Positions 24,249-36,857 of a stretch of 64,000 nt of DNA are shown here, in pieces; positions within the stretch are counted from its first letter, which is position 1, and every line of letters begins with the position of its first letter. The DNA lies in assembly GCA_029959195.1 (NCBI GenBank), contig CP114127.1, positions 248,001 to 312,000 on the forward strand. The letters are read 5' to 3'. The notes under the pieces are model-generated. The model was not told where the DNA came from. It worked only from the letters and a program-made list of their open reading frames with translations, and made no database searches. The stretch is from Dictyophora rubrovolvata. Its lineage: Eukaryota; Basidiomycota; Agaricomycetes; Phallales; Phallaceae. The position numbers were made by a program, and so were the translations under genes.

Positions 24249-25508
24249 ATTTTTTCGGGGGATTTTAGAGGATAAGGAAACTTACCAGAGAGGGGCAACT
24301 GGGTTTCGTTTTCCACCCAACATCCAGAGTTGATATTGTTTCATGCTTTTGTGCTGAATCAGATATTAGATGAGGTCTTTCTTGATACTATACACATACC
24401 ATATTCAGCAAAGGAGGGATCATTATGAAATAGAAAAGCAGTAAGCGGTTCACTGCTATGAAAATTAGAAGCTGTGTAAATAGGTTATAAAGAACACGGA
24501 CACAGCTAATACTTACTGTTCTCTTATTTTTTCGAATGTGATTTCGAAATCAGAGATGCAGAGTATCGGAAGGATTGGGCCAAATATTTCTCTGCATCAT
24601 GAAATGAGAATCAAATTTGGGACATCTTAGACTAGCATGAACATACCCTTCCAAGAGAGAATCATCCCAGTCAATGTCTATTACAATTGTGGGATTGATG
24701 TAGCTGTCCTCAACACTAGATTCTCCACCTGCTATGATTTTTCCTACAAACGAAGTGAAGCAACAATACCCTCAATCGTTTGGCGTTCCTGAGTCTCACC
24801 TTTGGTTCTCTTCAGCAAGTTGCCAAGATGCTCCCATTGTCTACCAGTTTTCAGCAGTGACATACAGGCCTTAGGATCAGTACCATAAATATGTTTGTAT
24901 GCAGTCATCAATGCCGTCATGAAGGTTTCTTTATCCTTCTCCAGAACTACAACAAAATTGGAGGTGACACATGTCTATAGAAGGGCAATTAAGCTTCTGG
25001 TAATTGATTGAAGAAGAAATGGAGTGCTAAAAACCTGTCCAGCGTTGAAAAATTTTCCGGAAATAAGACAACATGCTGCTACATCCATCGTTTTGGTACT
25101 ACCTTATTAAAACGTAGTCAAGTCAACATTCCGATAAACTAATCTAAAGGATTGACCAACCAACGAAGAGAGCTAAGAATACAGGTGAACTGAGCTTCTC
25201 GTCTGAAATGAACCTTGAATATTAAATGACTTACTGTGACCCCATTGGTAGGAAAGTAACTTTCACGAATTCATAAAAACAATCATTGCCATGCTAAGAT
25301 TGAATTTACCTTTGTTATTTCTTCAACTGCTCCTTGAATGATATGGTATAGACTCTAGAAGAAAAAGAGTGAACGTGAACGTAAGAACATACCAGGTAGA
25401 AATTAATCACTTACACGATCCAAATATTTGGAGAATAGTTCCTCTAGGAGCGCATTTGTCTTCGGTGTAAACTCTGAAGCAAAATATAATAGTGTCCCAC
25501 GACTGTCC

Positions 25509-26333
25509 GTAACGGTTGCGCTCTTCAGCCACGTCAGTCCCTGCAATCAACCTTTACAGTCTCCAATCCCCAACCCTTTCCCGTCTCCAACCCTGAACAC
25601 ATTCGGTCTCAGGTATGCAACCTTTCTTGTCCCCTAAGTTCCACACAATTAACCATTTTAGTTGTGATCTTCAACCATTTTTGTCACACCTGGGAAGCAT
25701 AGCCGTCCCATCTTTCGAACCATTTCCGTCCCAACTTTCAATATCTTGACATTCTCTCGATGGATTTGGATAGTTGTTAGTTCAATAGAGAGCTATTTAT
25801 TAAGGTAATTTGGGAAAATTATTTAGGAAGCATGAAACATGTGGTTTTTGGTGTATTTACCATAATTTAAATACACCGCGCAGTTGCACCTTCAGCTTCA
25901 TCCAATCCCATTTCCGTTTGAGATATGAGTGATCCATGATTCTAGAACACAATGTCCATGGAAAATCTGCAACCCCGTGGCCTTAGATCGTTCAAGCAAG
26001 CAATATTGTATACGCATTACCACCCAGCTTACACCCAGCCGGGATTGCTTGCGCTGAAGTATACATGACTGTTTATCTATAAAGCAGTTTCCCAGGCTAC
26101 TCATATTCAATTTCTCTAATCCTCTTGTATAGACCCATTCCCCTCTCACATGTTCTGTGCCTTGGTTGTGTCGTCAAACCATCTACTCACAGTGAGTCCA
26201 CTAACCATCACATTATTGTTCATGAATCAAAATGGCTTACTTCTATCAGTTCTTGGAGAATACGTGCAAGCATTGACATCCTATAATTCCACAGTTAGAA
26301 ATCACGGGTTAGAAAGGTGAGTACTATCCATAC
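25509..26333. other. MULE-2 left subterminal region
   Basis: No convincing gene. It contains a short run of imperfect repeats of the kind CAACC(T/C)TT..GTC..CC between 25540 and 25740, which may be transposase binding sites. One such piece recurs near the right end of the element. Confidence 0.35.
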
Positions 26334-26765
26334 TCACAATTGTTTTGCTTGCTCATGATGATTATCAGCTGGGTTTCCATGGAACGTCCACCCTGTCAAA
26401 TTCCCATTATTGTCAACTTTTATTTCAAGGAAAATTTGAGATTCAGGATCAATTGGGGTGAAGGTAACTTGACTTGGACCCACAAAAGGGCTGGAAGGCA
26501 TAATGCCGGCGATGTTGTTGTTACTGGTCATAGTGGGCTTATGCTGATGTGGACTGATTGGACTGGCAAACTGACTAGAGGAAACACTGTTGACCATCAG
26601 CATCTCACTGACCTCACTTGTTGAGAAGGAATCAGACTCAAGGTCAGAAAAGAGATTTGTTGACTCAGTCTCATCGGAAATTACAATGGTTGAGCCAGTC
26701 TCATCAGAAATCGCAATGGTTGAGTCCGACTCATTATCAGAAATTATAATTGTTGAGTCCGAATA
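26334..26765 (-). CDS. Small acidic repeat protein inside MULE-2, hypothetical
   Basis: A minus-strand frame of about 140 codons. It starts with three imperfect copies of an acidic Ser/Thr-rich unit (ESDSTIAISD, ETGSTIVISD, ETESTNLFSD), then EMLMVNSVSSSQFASPISP and a compact C-terminus with LEIKVDNNGNLTGWTFHG before the stop at 26334. The ISD units resemble SUMO-interacting motifs (hydrophobic core next to acidic and Ser residues), which is notable because the same element carries a SUMO-protease-like region. That link is inference. The first exon was not found; an internal Met lies at 26603. Confidence 0.35.
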   Translation of the reverse strand, partial: YSDSTIIISDNESDSTIAISDETGSTIVISDETESTNLFSDLESDSFSTSEVSEMLMVNSVSSSQFASPISPHQHKPTMTSNNNIAGIMPSSPFVGPSQVTFTPIDPESQIFLEIKVDNNGNLTGWTFHGNPADNHHEQAKQL

Positions 26766-29410
26766 TGCTCAGACACTGCTTCTAACCTTTAAACATAGTT
26801 TGAAAAATATCAACGTCGCGACACATTAATAACATCGGAGGAATGCTCACTGGAGTCATATTCTGGCTCATAATGTATTTGAATATTGTCAAGGGAAAGG
26901 TGAGTGCGAATTAGTTTGGCATGGGTAATTGTGAACATTGATTATTATAAGGTGGTTTTTCGGAATTCAGTACGGATGCAGATCCTGATCACTGAACGTC
27001 CTCAATGTTCTATTCAACATGCCACATTAATTTCCGCTCATCATAATTGCATACACAAGGCATTTCGGGCATAATATGTTTGTGTCCTTGTTAAGAGGGC
27101 TGTTCTCCAGTTGATGTATGCCTGTTTAAAAGGGTGGTCGGTGAATTTTACATAACCTTTATCATATATCATATATTACAGCACATGTTTTCAGGTTGAC
27201 TTTGCAGAACGTGTTCAAAATCCTAGTCATGTGGTATATTCCAGGGTTTAGAAATTTGTTGCACGGGCAGTGAGGTCACAATCTTCATATCGGTGTGATC
27301 CATTCCTTGTTTTTTTCCCAAGAGGCACTGTTTGTTTCTTTTTTTAGAAAATCAAGTTCACATAAATCTCCGTGATTCACGTACCCTGCTGAATGTCCGA
27401 CATGATACCTGACGCGTGTTCAGCATCGGAATCGTTTAACACTGCTTAAGACCATGAGGCATTTCCACCCTGGAGACCACATGAGTTGCGGTGAGTTTAG
27501 TTACTTTGTTCTTTTGCATGGACTTAGAATATTACAGATTTTTTTCATCTCTTCTTATGGTCCGCTATCCCATTACTATGCCACATCAACAATGACGCCC
27601 TTTTTCAAACCATTTGACCCTGATAATGGCCTACCAGTTTATATGCGTGATTTTTGGTACATGTATTTCGTACAACTTCCTCTGCTCTCTTTATTCATGA
27701 CAAGCAAAGAGTCTTCTGAACTCAATGAAACTGTTGCTAGAGGATGTCCTCCAGGCAGACCCCGCAAGCAATATCATACAAGTGGACGGAAGGCTGCAAA
27801 TCTCTCTCTAACGAGGCCGTCATTGGAGTCACTATCCATTCTGTCACCGAGTATACCGAGTATGGTTTTTTATCTTCTATCTCCCATTCCTCATTCATTT
27901 CACTAACAATCGGTATTCTCTACAGCTGGGCCTTTGTCATATCCCTCAGAATCATCAACCCCATCTGTCAATGTTTCTACTAAACCAACACTCTCTGATA
28001 TTGAAGTTCTTTCAATGCAGATTGAAATGCAATGACATGCATTGCATTCATGTTAGTCGCAGCCAGCAACCTTGTCCAACAATTCCCACTTCTTCTTGAA
28101 TGCACACAAGCGTTCCACTGAATGGCAAGAGGTGGCGGTAATCCGTACCTTGGACCTAGTGTACTGGTTTGATATGCAAGTAAATTAATTAATTGATTCA
28201 GTTTATGGGATTCTGAATATGGTCTGTTTGTATCAAGATGAATGACTATGGTCATGCACGGTGGTCAAGCAGTGACCTGATTACCTTTGAATGGTTCGGA
28301 CACCCTGGAGATAGTCCTCTAGCTGTGAACACTTGGCGATTCCTTGTTCATTGGGTTAAACCTTCTCCTCTTAGTGATGAAGGCCTGAAAAAAGCCGTCC
28401 TCGCCGAAAAGATTGTACACCGATGGAAATATCGTTGCATTGGGATGTGTTCTCTAGTCTCACCCACCCCAAACAACCCAACACTGTTTGTCCATCCACC
28501 TCCTTGGAGTGGTTTTGAAAAGTCTGAGAATGAGGATCCCATTAAGACTATCACCCCATCAAACCGAGAACCTGGAGAGGACATCCTGTCTGAAGAGGAG
28601 GCTCCTAATCAAATCTCTCGTGATCATCGTTGTGAGGGGAATGTTAAACTTGTAGTGAGTGATAAAATTTTCAGCATTTGGCATTTGATCTCTGATTTGA
28701 ATCATAGCTAGAAATCTGTGCTGATAATTTGGGCCTAGTACACATATATCAAAGTGGCATGCATGATGATGCATTGCCTCATAGGCTGGGTTGGTCTAAG
28801 GGAATGCAGAATGAAGTTTTGGCTGCTATGATGACCTTTGGGGCCCAACCTAGGCGAATTTATCAAGGTATTAATACTTATGTTGTTTTTGAGCTGTTCC
28901 CGCTGACTTTATTTTTCTTCAGATATTGTATTAACGTACAACTATCCTTAGCAGATCTCCCTTCCACCAGGAACCACAGTCATTTTTCCATTGACCTTTC
29001 CCATTTATTGCCATCCGACTAGGAAGCAAGTGCATAACTTGTTACCTGGACTGAGGCGGAGGGGACGTTTGGACGTGGATCCATTTCATGCAATGGACAT
29101 ATTAGTATTGTGTAATCCTAAACAAATCTACAAGTAAGCTTCCTTACCTTCTTGACGTTTGTGTAGTTTCTAACTGAAGAAATTCAGTTATATATCTCAT
29201 GATTACCAAAAACCAGACAAGGAATCCAACTTCACCTGTGTGCTCACTTCAGATTATGCATTGGAAAGTTTGATATTACATGGCACAAAGGATGGAGTGG
29301 GTATGGATACTAGTTGGCGAAACAAGAATGAGAATCGAGCAGGTGTAACAATTTTAGTTGCGGTGGATACCGATAGTCATTTAACTCCAGGTATTTTTAC
29401 CTTGCAGGCA

Positions 29411-29826
29411 GCCAGTGTCAGGGTACGCTAGCGTCGTCCCCTTATTTTTCTACATTTATCTTTGGTTCTGGTCTATTTTATTTATTTCCATATTTCTCGT
29501 ATTCTATCCCATCTCTTGCATTTCCCTCTCCTTCTGTATTCCCATTTTTCCTTCAACGGGCGCTGAGCGCCTGTTCTCATCAGGGCCATGGCCTAGGCCC
29601 CAGCTAAAAGTCTAGGACCAGCGTGTATCTGTGCCCAGTCCATGAACCAAAGGCCACGTGTGGCCTTCGCCGTTTCTCATAGTATATAGTTAGTAGCCCT
29701 AGAGGAGGGATCCCTAAGTTTGTTCTCTTAGGATCCCCTCCCTCTAGGTGAGTTAGTATTATTCCTAGAATATATTTTGCTTAGGATCCCCTCCCTCTAG
29801 TCTGAGAGAGTAGCCCTGACAGCCAG
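29411..29826 (+). mobile_element. Solo LTR, family A, inside MULE-2
   Basis: The LTR is 29416-29821 (406 bp). It begins TGTCAGGG and ends CCCTGACA, with a perfect 5-bp target duplication GCCAG on each side. No internal retrotransposon region is attached, so recombination between two LTRs has probably removed it. It has a pyrimidine-rich first half and GC-rich short palindromes in its centre. It interrupts the transposase between the first and second catalytic Asp. It is a fossil; superfamily not assigned. Confidence 0.93.
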
Positions 29827-30656
29827 CGTGGATCCTAACATCTTATCAGGAGCAGTCTTGCTCTCAGCCAACGTCAAAGCATCCACTCTTTTGAAGTACT
29901 TACAAGAAACAGAGCTCAGAGTCATTGAGTGGGCAAAGGTTATTGTAGCTGGTATGTGCGACAACATCTTTACATATATAACAATTATCTCAGTTGCCGC
30001 TCAGACCCCAGCTACATTAAACATCATCGCCAAATTGAGAAGGGGCAAATTATACATATATCTAAGCAAATTGTCATGCAGAAAAATTGGAGTGTTCATA
30101 AGTGGATGATTGATAAGTGTAAAACTTCGTTGCAGGCCATACTCCAATGTAGGTTTTTGTTTGCTTGAGCTCTTATTGCGTATACAAAACTAAAACTATT
30201 CTATTTAGTTAATGCTTCTGCACGAGTTTACATTTGCCAATTCCATATAGTCCAGGCCATCCAGCATTTGGAAGGTGATAGTGGACGTGTGGAAGGAGCC
30301 CCCCGAATGCCATATCGCTTGACCTATAAAATCATCAGGGCTTTTCATAGGCTTCAAAGGTGTCGCACTGACACTGAATGGCCTACCTTTCACGAAAGAT
30401 TCAGGAAAGAGCTATGGGCTGCATGTCGTGATGAGGAGGTTAATGAGAATGATATTGTCAATTCAGATGAGGAGAATTCAGTTGAAGAAGTGCCACCCCC
30501 CCCACAAGTTACAAAGAAGCAAAGCACTCAATGACTATCATCCAAAGGTCATGAAAAAATGGGAATGGAATGGTACAGCTTTTTAACCAATTATTTTGAT
30601 AAATACTGGTTCAACGATCGGTGGTTGAGTGAGCTTCTTGTTTTTAGTATAATTTT

Positions 30657-31223
30657 AGCTTGTTGCGCATGAAAACGCCGTACAAGGAGAAACAGTAGAA
30701 ATTGATGCTTTGGGCTTAGTACTACCCAAGCCGGAATAACCAATACTCACACAGCCCGTCCCTCTTATATGCACCGACATTGTGTTCCCTAAGACAATTA
30801 TAAAGGCCGTGTCATGTTTTTTTTCTTGGTTTCACATTCCATTTTCATATTTTCCCTTATTTTACATTTTAATCACTCAGCGAAACCCTTTTCTTTCTCT
30901 TAAATTCCAATCCCCAGACCATGAATTCATTTTTCCACATGGTTTTACCTTGTTTTGTTCACATTTAGATTACAAGTGTTCTGTTTTTCACTTGGACACT
31001 GAGTTACTCATGTATATAAAAATCCGCGGTTTTAAGACCAACAATATCATTGAATTCCTTGGTTTTGTATCGCAGCTTTTCCCTCAGTCTGAATTCGAGG
31101 AAATAAGCTTTATTTTTTTCCTCTACATTTACAATTCCTATCCTACACTATTTTCCTTGACTCACACTCATCCTTTGGTTCCCTTTCCTTCCTGTTCACT
31201 CCTGTTGCGCACGTATCAAGCTT
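30657..31223 (+). mobile_element. Solo-LTR-like insertion, family C, inside MULE-2
   Basis: A 557-bp unit (30662-31218) flanked by a perfect 5-bp repeat AGCTT. Its right end (GGTTCCCTTTCCTTCC, then TTGCGCACGTATCA) resembles the end of the family-B unit at 23963-24243 and a segment near 51830-51890. A TATAAA lies in its left part and a pyrimidine-rich stretch in its right part. The transposase frame stops on its left and resumes on its right. The terminal bases are not a clean TG...CA pair, so the exact edges and class are less certain than for family A. Confidence 0.55.
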
Positions 31224-31652
31224 GAGGTTCAAATTTTATATGACAGGACACATCACAGATATGTCATTACCTCTGGAGAAGACCAGGGATGGATCAAATA
31301 ATACAAATAATTGGGCAGAAAGTGCATTTCTGATATTTGATAAAGTATTTTTGGACATGCGAAAAAATAAATGGTACACCTCGCCTCATTTGCTCATTAT
31401 ATTCTTCTTGGTGTTAACCTCGACTGGTAGGATTGATCGACTAGGTGCTATTCTACTCAACAAGTGGTTCCTGTTTTATGAAGAAACCAAGCAAAATCTA
31501 GCTACAATTCTGGCCCAAATTCAGGACGAAATAGGACGTGCATATGAGATGTGGGATTCAAACTGGATTGATGAAGTGGAGAGTCGCATATTTTGTGTGT
31601 GTTTCCATAAGTAAGTGCTTTATATATATATCTTCTCTTCTTATTGAAAACG

Positions 31653-32070
31653 GTTGTTGTCAGGGCTACTCTTCTCAGACTAGAGGGAGGGGATCCTAAG
31701 TAAGATATATTCTAGGAATAATACTAACTCACCTAGAGGGAGGGGATCCTAAGAGAACAAACTTAGGGATCCCTCCTCTAGGGCTACTAACTATATACTA
31801 TGAAAAATGGCGAAGGCCACACGCGGCCTTTGGTTCATGGACTGGGTGCGGATATACGCCAGTCCCAGACTTTTAGCTGGGGCCTAGGCCATGGCCCTGA
31901 TGAGAACGGGTGCTCAGTGCCCGTTGAAGGAAAAATGGGAATACGGAAGGAGAGGGAAATACAAGAGATGGGATAGAATACAAGAAATATAGAAATAAAT
32001 AAAATAGACCAGAACCAAAGATAAATGTAGAAAAATAAGGGGGACGACGCTAGCATACCCTGACAGTTGT
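31653..32070 (-). mobile_element. Solo LTR, family A, inverted, inside MULE-2
   Basis: The LTR is 31658-32065 (408 bp), in opposite orientation to the copy at 29416-29821. A perfect 5-bp duplication GTTGT flanks it. Because the two copies point in opposite directions and have different target duplications, they are independent solo LTRs, not the two ends of one element. It interrupts the transposase between the catalytic Glu and the SWIM-like finger. Confidence 0.93.
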
Positions 32071-34899
32071 TACAGTCACCCGGGTGTTCGAGCTGTCCTT
32101 GTGAATCTGGCCATTCCACACTGTTCTCCATGTGAACAATTTGAGCAGAGCGGCCAACTCTGTGTGCACATGAGGGCAGCAATTTTATATGAGAAAAACG
32201 GACCCATGGGGAGATGGCAAGGTAAAATCTATTATCAATGCAATCTTATATTACTAACAATGGTTGCATATATACAGAACAGGAAATGGAGTCTCAAAGA
32301 ATTGCAGCAAATCCTAAAGGATCAGCTGCCAATCCTCGCTAGTCTGCAGATCATCTATTTGATGCACAAATGTCCAAACTGATTCATGAGTTGCTTCAAG
32401 ACCTGGGATATACCCATCTGGACACAGAAACAACCAGTGGGGTTATCTCACCTGCCCATGTTAGCTTCCCAGAACCTGAACCCACTGCTGTTCATGCTCA
32501 TTTTAATGCACTTGACATACAATCTTCAGATGATACCATATGCGGTGAATCTGGCTGTAAGTCCCAAATTATTAGCGTCTCTGTGATTTATAATGGAATA
32601 TTATTAGTTCGTAGTGGATACATTCGGGTAGGATGTCCCACACGAATTCAGCCTTTGACACCTTGACGTGTAAAATATAAGGTCACCTTTCAACTCAAGA
32701 GAGGTCCCAAATGCCAAAGACAAGGGAGGAATTCTTTGTTCCTCAAAACTCAACTAGACGCAATCAAAAAGCAAGACAAGCGGCTTCAGCTTCGCAAATG
32801 CCTTCGCAAATACAATGTTATACACTCTAACAAACCCACACACTCACACATTACCTCGACTCCTCCACCCTGCAAAATACGGATTGAACTTGGGTGGCCT
32901 AGTGTCAATGTCAGCCCGCTTACCACTATGCATGCTAAATGGTTAATGCAGGAGGAAAAGGAGGAAACTGAAATATATACTGAGAATTTAAGTCAGTGGG
33001 ATGACGAAAACTACATGCTCCGAATAGAAGAAATGGATATATTTGTCAAGCTACTAAACTCCATCTGTCAACTGCATGACGAGCATATATGGATTGGCAT
33101 TTCCAGGGAGAATGGATTTGAGAAAGAGGTAGCTAATGCATTAATATTAGCAGAAAGAACCAAAGTATGTTTAATCCTTACCATCTATTATTCCACTTTC
33201 TAAACCCAAGGCAGGAAGGATTGTTCACATCCAATATCTCTGATGTCTTCACCTGAACTTTCTTTTGTCATGTTGTTTTTGTAAATCTATCAAGGTTCCA
33301 TTGGACAATCTGGGACTACTATCAATTGAGAGATGATGTCCAATGTCTAGCAATAAATCCAACGGAACAGTTATCCCAGCTTCAGACAGATAGCGCAGAA
33401 TCACACTGGGTAATTCTTAATGCAATTCACTGCATTCACAAACAGTCTGATATCAGTGTAAGTTTCTCCTTTTGTCAATTCTTTTGTTGCAGTTCTTACA
33501 TATATTAGACTAAACCCAAATTACATATCAAACCAGTGCTAACTGGCTTGCAAACGGATTCATCAGCATGTAGATTTTGGACAGTGTTTTTGGTGCTTCT
33601 CTCGCTACTCAAAATTCCGTTCCATTCCCCTAAGCTCTCAAAAATCACCATTCATCAGGTCAAGGAATATCTGAAAGAGTTGTGGATCGCCTTTTTGCGG
33701 GATCCTGGAGCGGATTCGAAAATCCTGAAATGCATATGTCTAGACTTAGGACATATTGACGATCCTGCCTGTAAAATTTCACTGGCAACAGGACATATTG
33801 TGAGTAATCTCATTTTTCATGACTATCTATAAACATATATCTTTCAGGTTGCACGACACCCCCTTGACATGGCATCGTTTGCAGAACATAATGCTCCCTG
33901 ACCATCTCCTAATCCTGGGAGCCCACCAGTCGATATACTACCGAGACCAGTGCAGTCAAGTCCTACCATTCGTCCGTGCCACCAATTATTGGCTGATCTT
34001 CAATTAAAAATCTCGATCAGCCCACACAAATTCGGTGTAGAACAGATTAGAAGAGTGCTGGATATAGACTACGAACATTATGGAATTACTGGTCAAATTA
34101 CAGATTCAATAGTGAATGTGTATCTATCATTGATTGCGGAGGAATGTGAAGCTCTGAAAGGTATCAGATACGGGATACCTGATTTCCTAATCGCGGACAC
34201 ACTTATCACAGATGCCATATCATCTGAGCCAGTATCCAGCAATTTCAAGCCTTCCGAGAAGAAAATATATTGGTTCCCAAAGGTAAATTCAACCTTGGAA
34301 TTTTATATGCGTACTAATAATGTCTAACAGTGTAATATTTTTGAAAAGGACTTGATTCTCCTGCCATGGTTCCTTTCAGCATGCGGCCATCCATCACATT
34401 GGGTTTTGGTTACTATCCGCCTGGCCCAACATGAACTGCGAATGTACAACAGTGCTGCTACAACTATCACATGCAAGCATACTGAGATTTTGAAGGTATG
34501 TAACTAATACCACTTCATGCAATTTTTTATTAATTGGTATAAAGCATGTCAGGCGAGTGCTAGAATATGAGCACAGCCGACACTACTCCAGAACTCTGGT
34601 ATTCCCTAAAGAATGGAGTGCAAATCAAACCAATTACTTTAATACGGCAGTGAGAGTCTCAATTTGACATTCATGCAGGACTTATCCATGTGAGATCAGA
34701 CAATTAGAAATGATCAGCAAACAGATAGGGTGAGTTGTGGTATATATATGCTGTAATTCTGCAGTGATCTATGTCATGGTAAAGATGAAGAATTTGCTAG
34801 AATGCTAGCTAATGGGGTAGTGAAACTTCGTTGTGATATTGGGTGTAGATTTGCGAAATTCAAATGTCTGCTAACTCCAACGCAAGAATCATTTGAGGA

Positions 34900-36090
34900 G
34901 ACAATGCCTTTGTCTCAAACTGCCACCCCAACCCCAACCTGCCCTTCCCACTTAACATCCCACCCAACATCGCCAAACCTCAGACTGGCAGAATTCTCAA
35001 TGAATGTCACTTCCGCTGCTGAAACAAGACACATCGTGAGCCAATTGCCCAAACTTCCTGTCATCAAGCCAACCCCTTTAAACCGATCTTTATTACATGG
35101 CCTGAAAGTTGGCACATGGCATATGTGGAAGCTACCATCGGATGGTCTCTTCTATCCTGGACAGGTCAGAATGGTAGATGATGTTAAGCATACATTTAAA
35201 TATGTGATCCCGTCAGAACTCATTTACAAGGCTGATGGCATTGTCTCTGATCATGTCATGGTTGAAACATTTCACTTTTATTTCAATACTAAATCTCTTG
35301 GGAATGGGAGTCTCCATTCTTCTCAGGTTCATTTGTTTTTGTATACATTGATCACATGCTAACATTCAGGATTTTAAGATTGGGATCATATGTTGGCCTG
35401 CCATTCTCGATAACACAGCCTTGGATTCTCATATGCAAGCATTTACCCATGGTGTGAGTGAAAGCCAGCTTTTGAAGCTCCTTAGTCCCACAAAACAGGC
35501 AATATTTTCGATTCTGAGAGATAACTTAGCTGTTGCATGAAACATTTATTTACAGAAGACCATGATTCTCACCGCTCTACACAAGGATTGGTTGGAGTTT
35601 TGTTCATCATGGCCCAGTCAAAAACACAGCCAAATGGCATTTGAATTTGCGTTGGGATATCTCACACTTCTTGACTGGCATGACAAGTTTATTATTCAGC
35701 ACATAGCCATGTGGGATTTCTTACCACGTGATGAAACCTCTCAGAATATGGATGTGGTTTTAGGCTTTGGCCAAAGTATCTTGGGTTATCTCTGCCTGGC
35801 ACATTATCTCAGGATGACACCTGACACTGTTTATTCACTCCACAGGAATAAACAGATTATATGTCCTAGAATTGTACATGAGGAAGCTTGGAAGACAATT
35901 GAGGCCTCTGTAATATATGAAAATCAACAGGATTGGACATCGTTTCGGACCACTCACCATGCCCTTGATGCAACACTGGAACTTCCCAAACTACAAATTC
36001 TGAGTGAAAAACATCTCGTATATTTTCTATGTTCTGCATTCTATTTGAAGAACTTATTGAAATTGATTTCTGAATCTAGACGAATTCTAA
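34900..36090 (+). pseudogene. C-terminal or second reading frame of MULE-2, unknown
   Basis: After the protease-like region, well-kept plus-strand exons read LRLAEFSMNVTSAAETRHIV, VGTWHMWKLPSDGLFYPGQV, then IGIICWPAILDNTALDSHM and a long exon at 35562-36095 with SQMAFEFALGYLTLLDWHDK and AMWDFLPRDETSQNMDVVLG. GT-AG joins are visible near 35325-35369 and 35500-35555. I do not recognise the domain. It may be the tail of the transposase or a separate accessory gene. It is better preserved than the transposase pieces upstream. Confidence 0.4.
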
Positions 36091-36857
36091 TATAATCACA
36101 ACCATAGCATACTCATCTCCCAAACCTGCAACGGCGGAATCTTCACAGTCAAGTTCAATTAATCCAGCGATAGCTGAATCTTCTAGGTTGAGCTCCACTA
36201 ACCCAGTGAGTTTGTCATTCATTATATTAATTAAAATGTAACTCATAATCAGGAACCAATAATTCGCAAGGCACACAATATTGCCTCCAAGAGTCATACA
36301 AAATACTCAAGTTCCCCATCCATGGCCGATGATAATGACAACCAAGGTAGCCCACATGATGATCTAAATATTCCAGTAGCTCAGAGACGAGCAAAATGAA
36401 AAGCCATGCTCAATCATGCATTCATCAAGAGTGGCATTTAGTATTTCCTTTTTTTCTAAATAAACCTGTCCACAAAAAATCTATGTTGTATTGTTTCTTT
36501 ACGTATGGAATTATATGATACTTATAATTCCCAGTCTCTGATTATAAGTCTAAATTACTCATTGATAGGATTTATTCGCGAAGTTGGCCTTACAGAAGGA
36601 AATTGGGGTTCTAAAGGCAGTAATTAGCCATTTTAATTTATTACCATCTAAAAATAATTTATATGAATTCTACTGATAAATACAAAAATTTGCGTCTTTG
36701 AAACTCATAAATTGCAGTTGTGGATGAGTAGATAATGAAAGTTGGGATGCTGCAGGACAGTGTCCGGGACGATGTGGGACAACTGCCACAGAATTCAGAC
36801 AAATGGTGGATGCTTATGGACAGTCACGGGACACTATTATGGCATGCAACTCTGAAG

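Larger units (their letters stand above)
27400..34900 (+). pseudogene. MULE-2 transposase: MULE DDE domain, SWIM-like finger, Ulp1-like peptidase; broken
   Basis: Pieces in order on the plus strand: a zinc-finger-like N-terminus (YKWTEGCKSLSNEAVIGVTIHSV, about 27770); HNLLPGLRRRGRLDVDPFHAMD (about 29030); first catalytic Asp in GVGMDTSWRNKNENRAG (29306); second Asp in MIDKCKTSLQAI (about 30100); C-x2-H in YICQFHIVQAI (about 30230); catalytic Glu in NNWAESAF (31306-31330); a SWIM-like finger HCSPCEQFEQSGQLCVHM (about 32130-32180). Then a long linker and a Ulp1/C48-like region with GHPSHWVLVTIRL (about 34385), LRMYNS where Asp is usual, and VSCGIYML (about 34730), where SCG stands for the usual DCG and a TAA follows at 34754. 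Three LTR-type insertions and several frame problems break the gene. Motif order firmly identifies a Mutator-like transposase; Ulp1 is likely. Confidence 0.8.
25470..36857. mobile_element. MULE-2, 11.37-kb Mutator-like element inserted in an aldehyde dehydrogenase exon
   Basis: The body is 25480-36847. A perfect 10-bp target duplication AACTCTGAAG flanks it at 25470-25479 and 36848-36857. Terminal inverted repeats are short: 25486-25508 and 36818-36840 match in inverted orientation with two mismatches in 23 (ATAATAGTGTCCC core), set 6-7 bases in from the duplications. Subterminal similarity continues in patches (TCCCAACTTTCA near 25735 and near 36745). Inside are a plus-strand transposase gene, a further C-terminal reading frame and a small acidic minus-strand frame, plus later insertions at 29416-29821, 30662-31218 and 31658-32065. 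The transposase reads only in pieces, so this copy is inactive. Unlike MULE-1 its TIRs are short, so the two belong to different families. Confidence 0.88.

Noticed and set aside
30782-31225. 147-codon hydrophobic protein
   Set aside because: It falls inside the LTR-like family-C insertion and comes from pyrimidine-rich sequence.
29416-32065. One LTR retrotransposon bounded by the two family-A LTRs
   Set aside because: The LTRs point in opposite directions, have different 5-bp duplications, and the sequence between them is MULE transposase.
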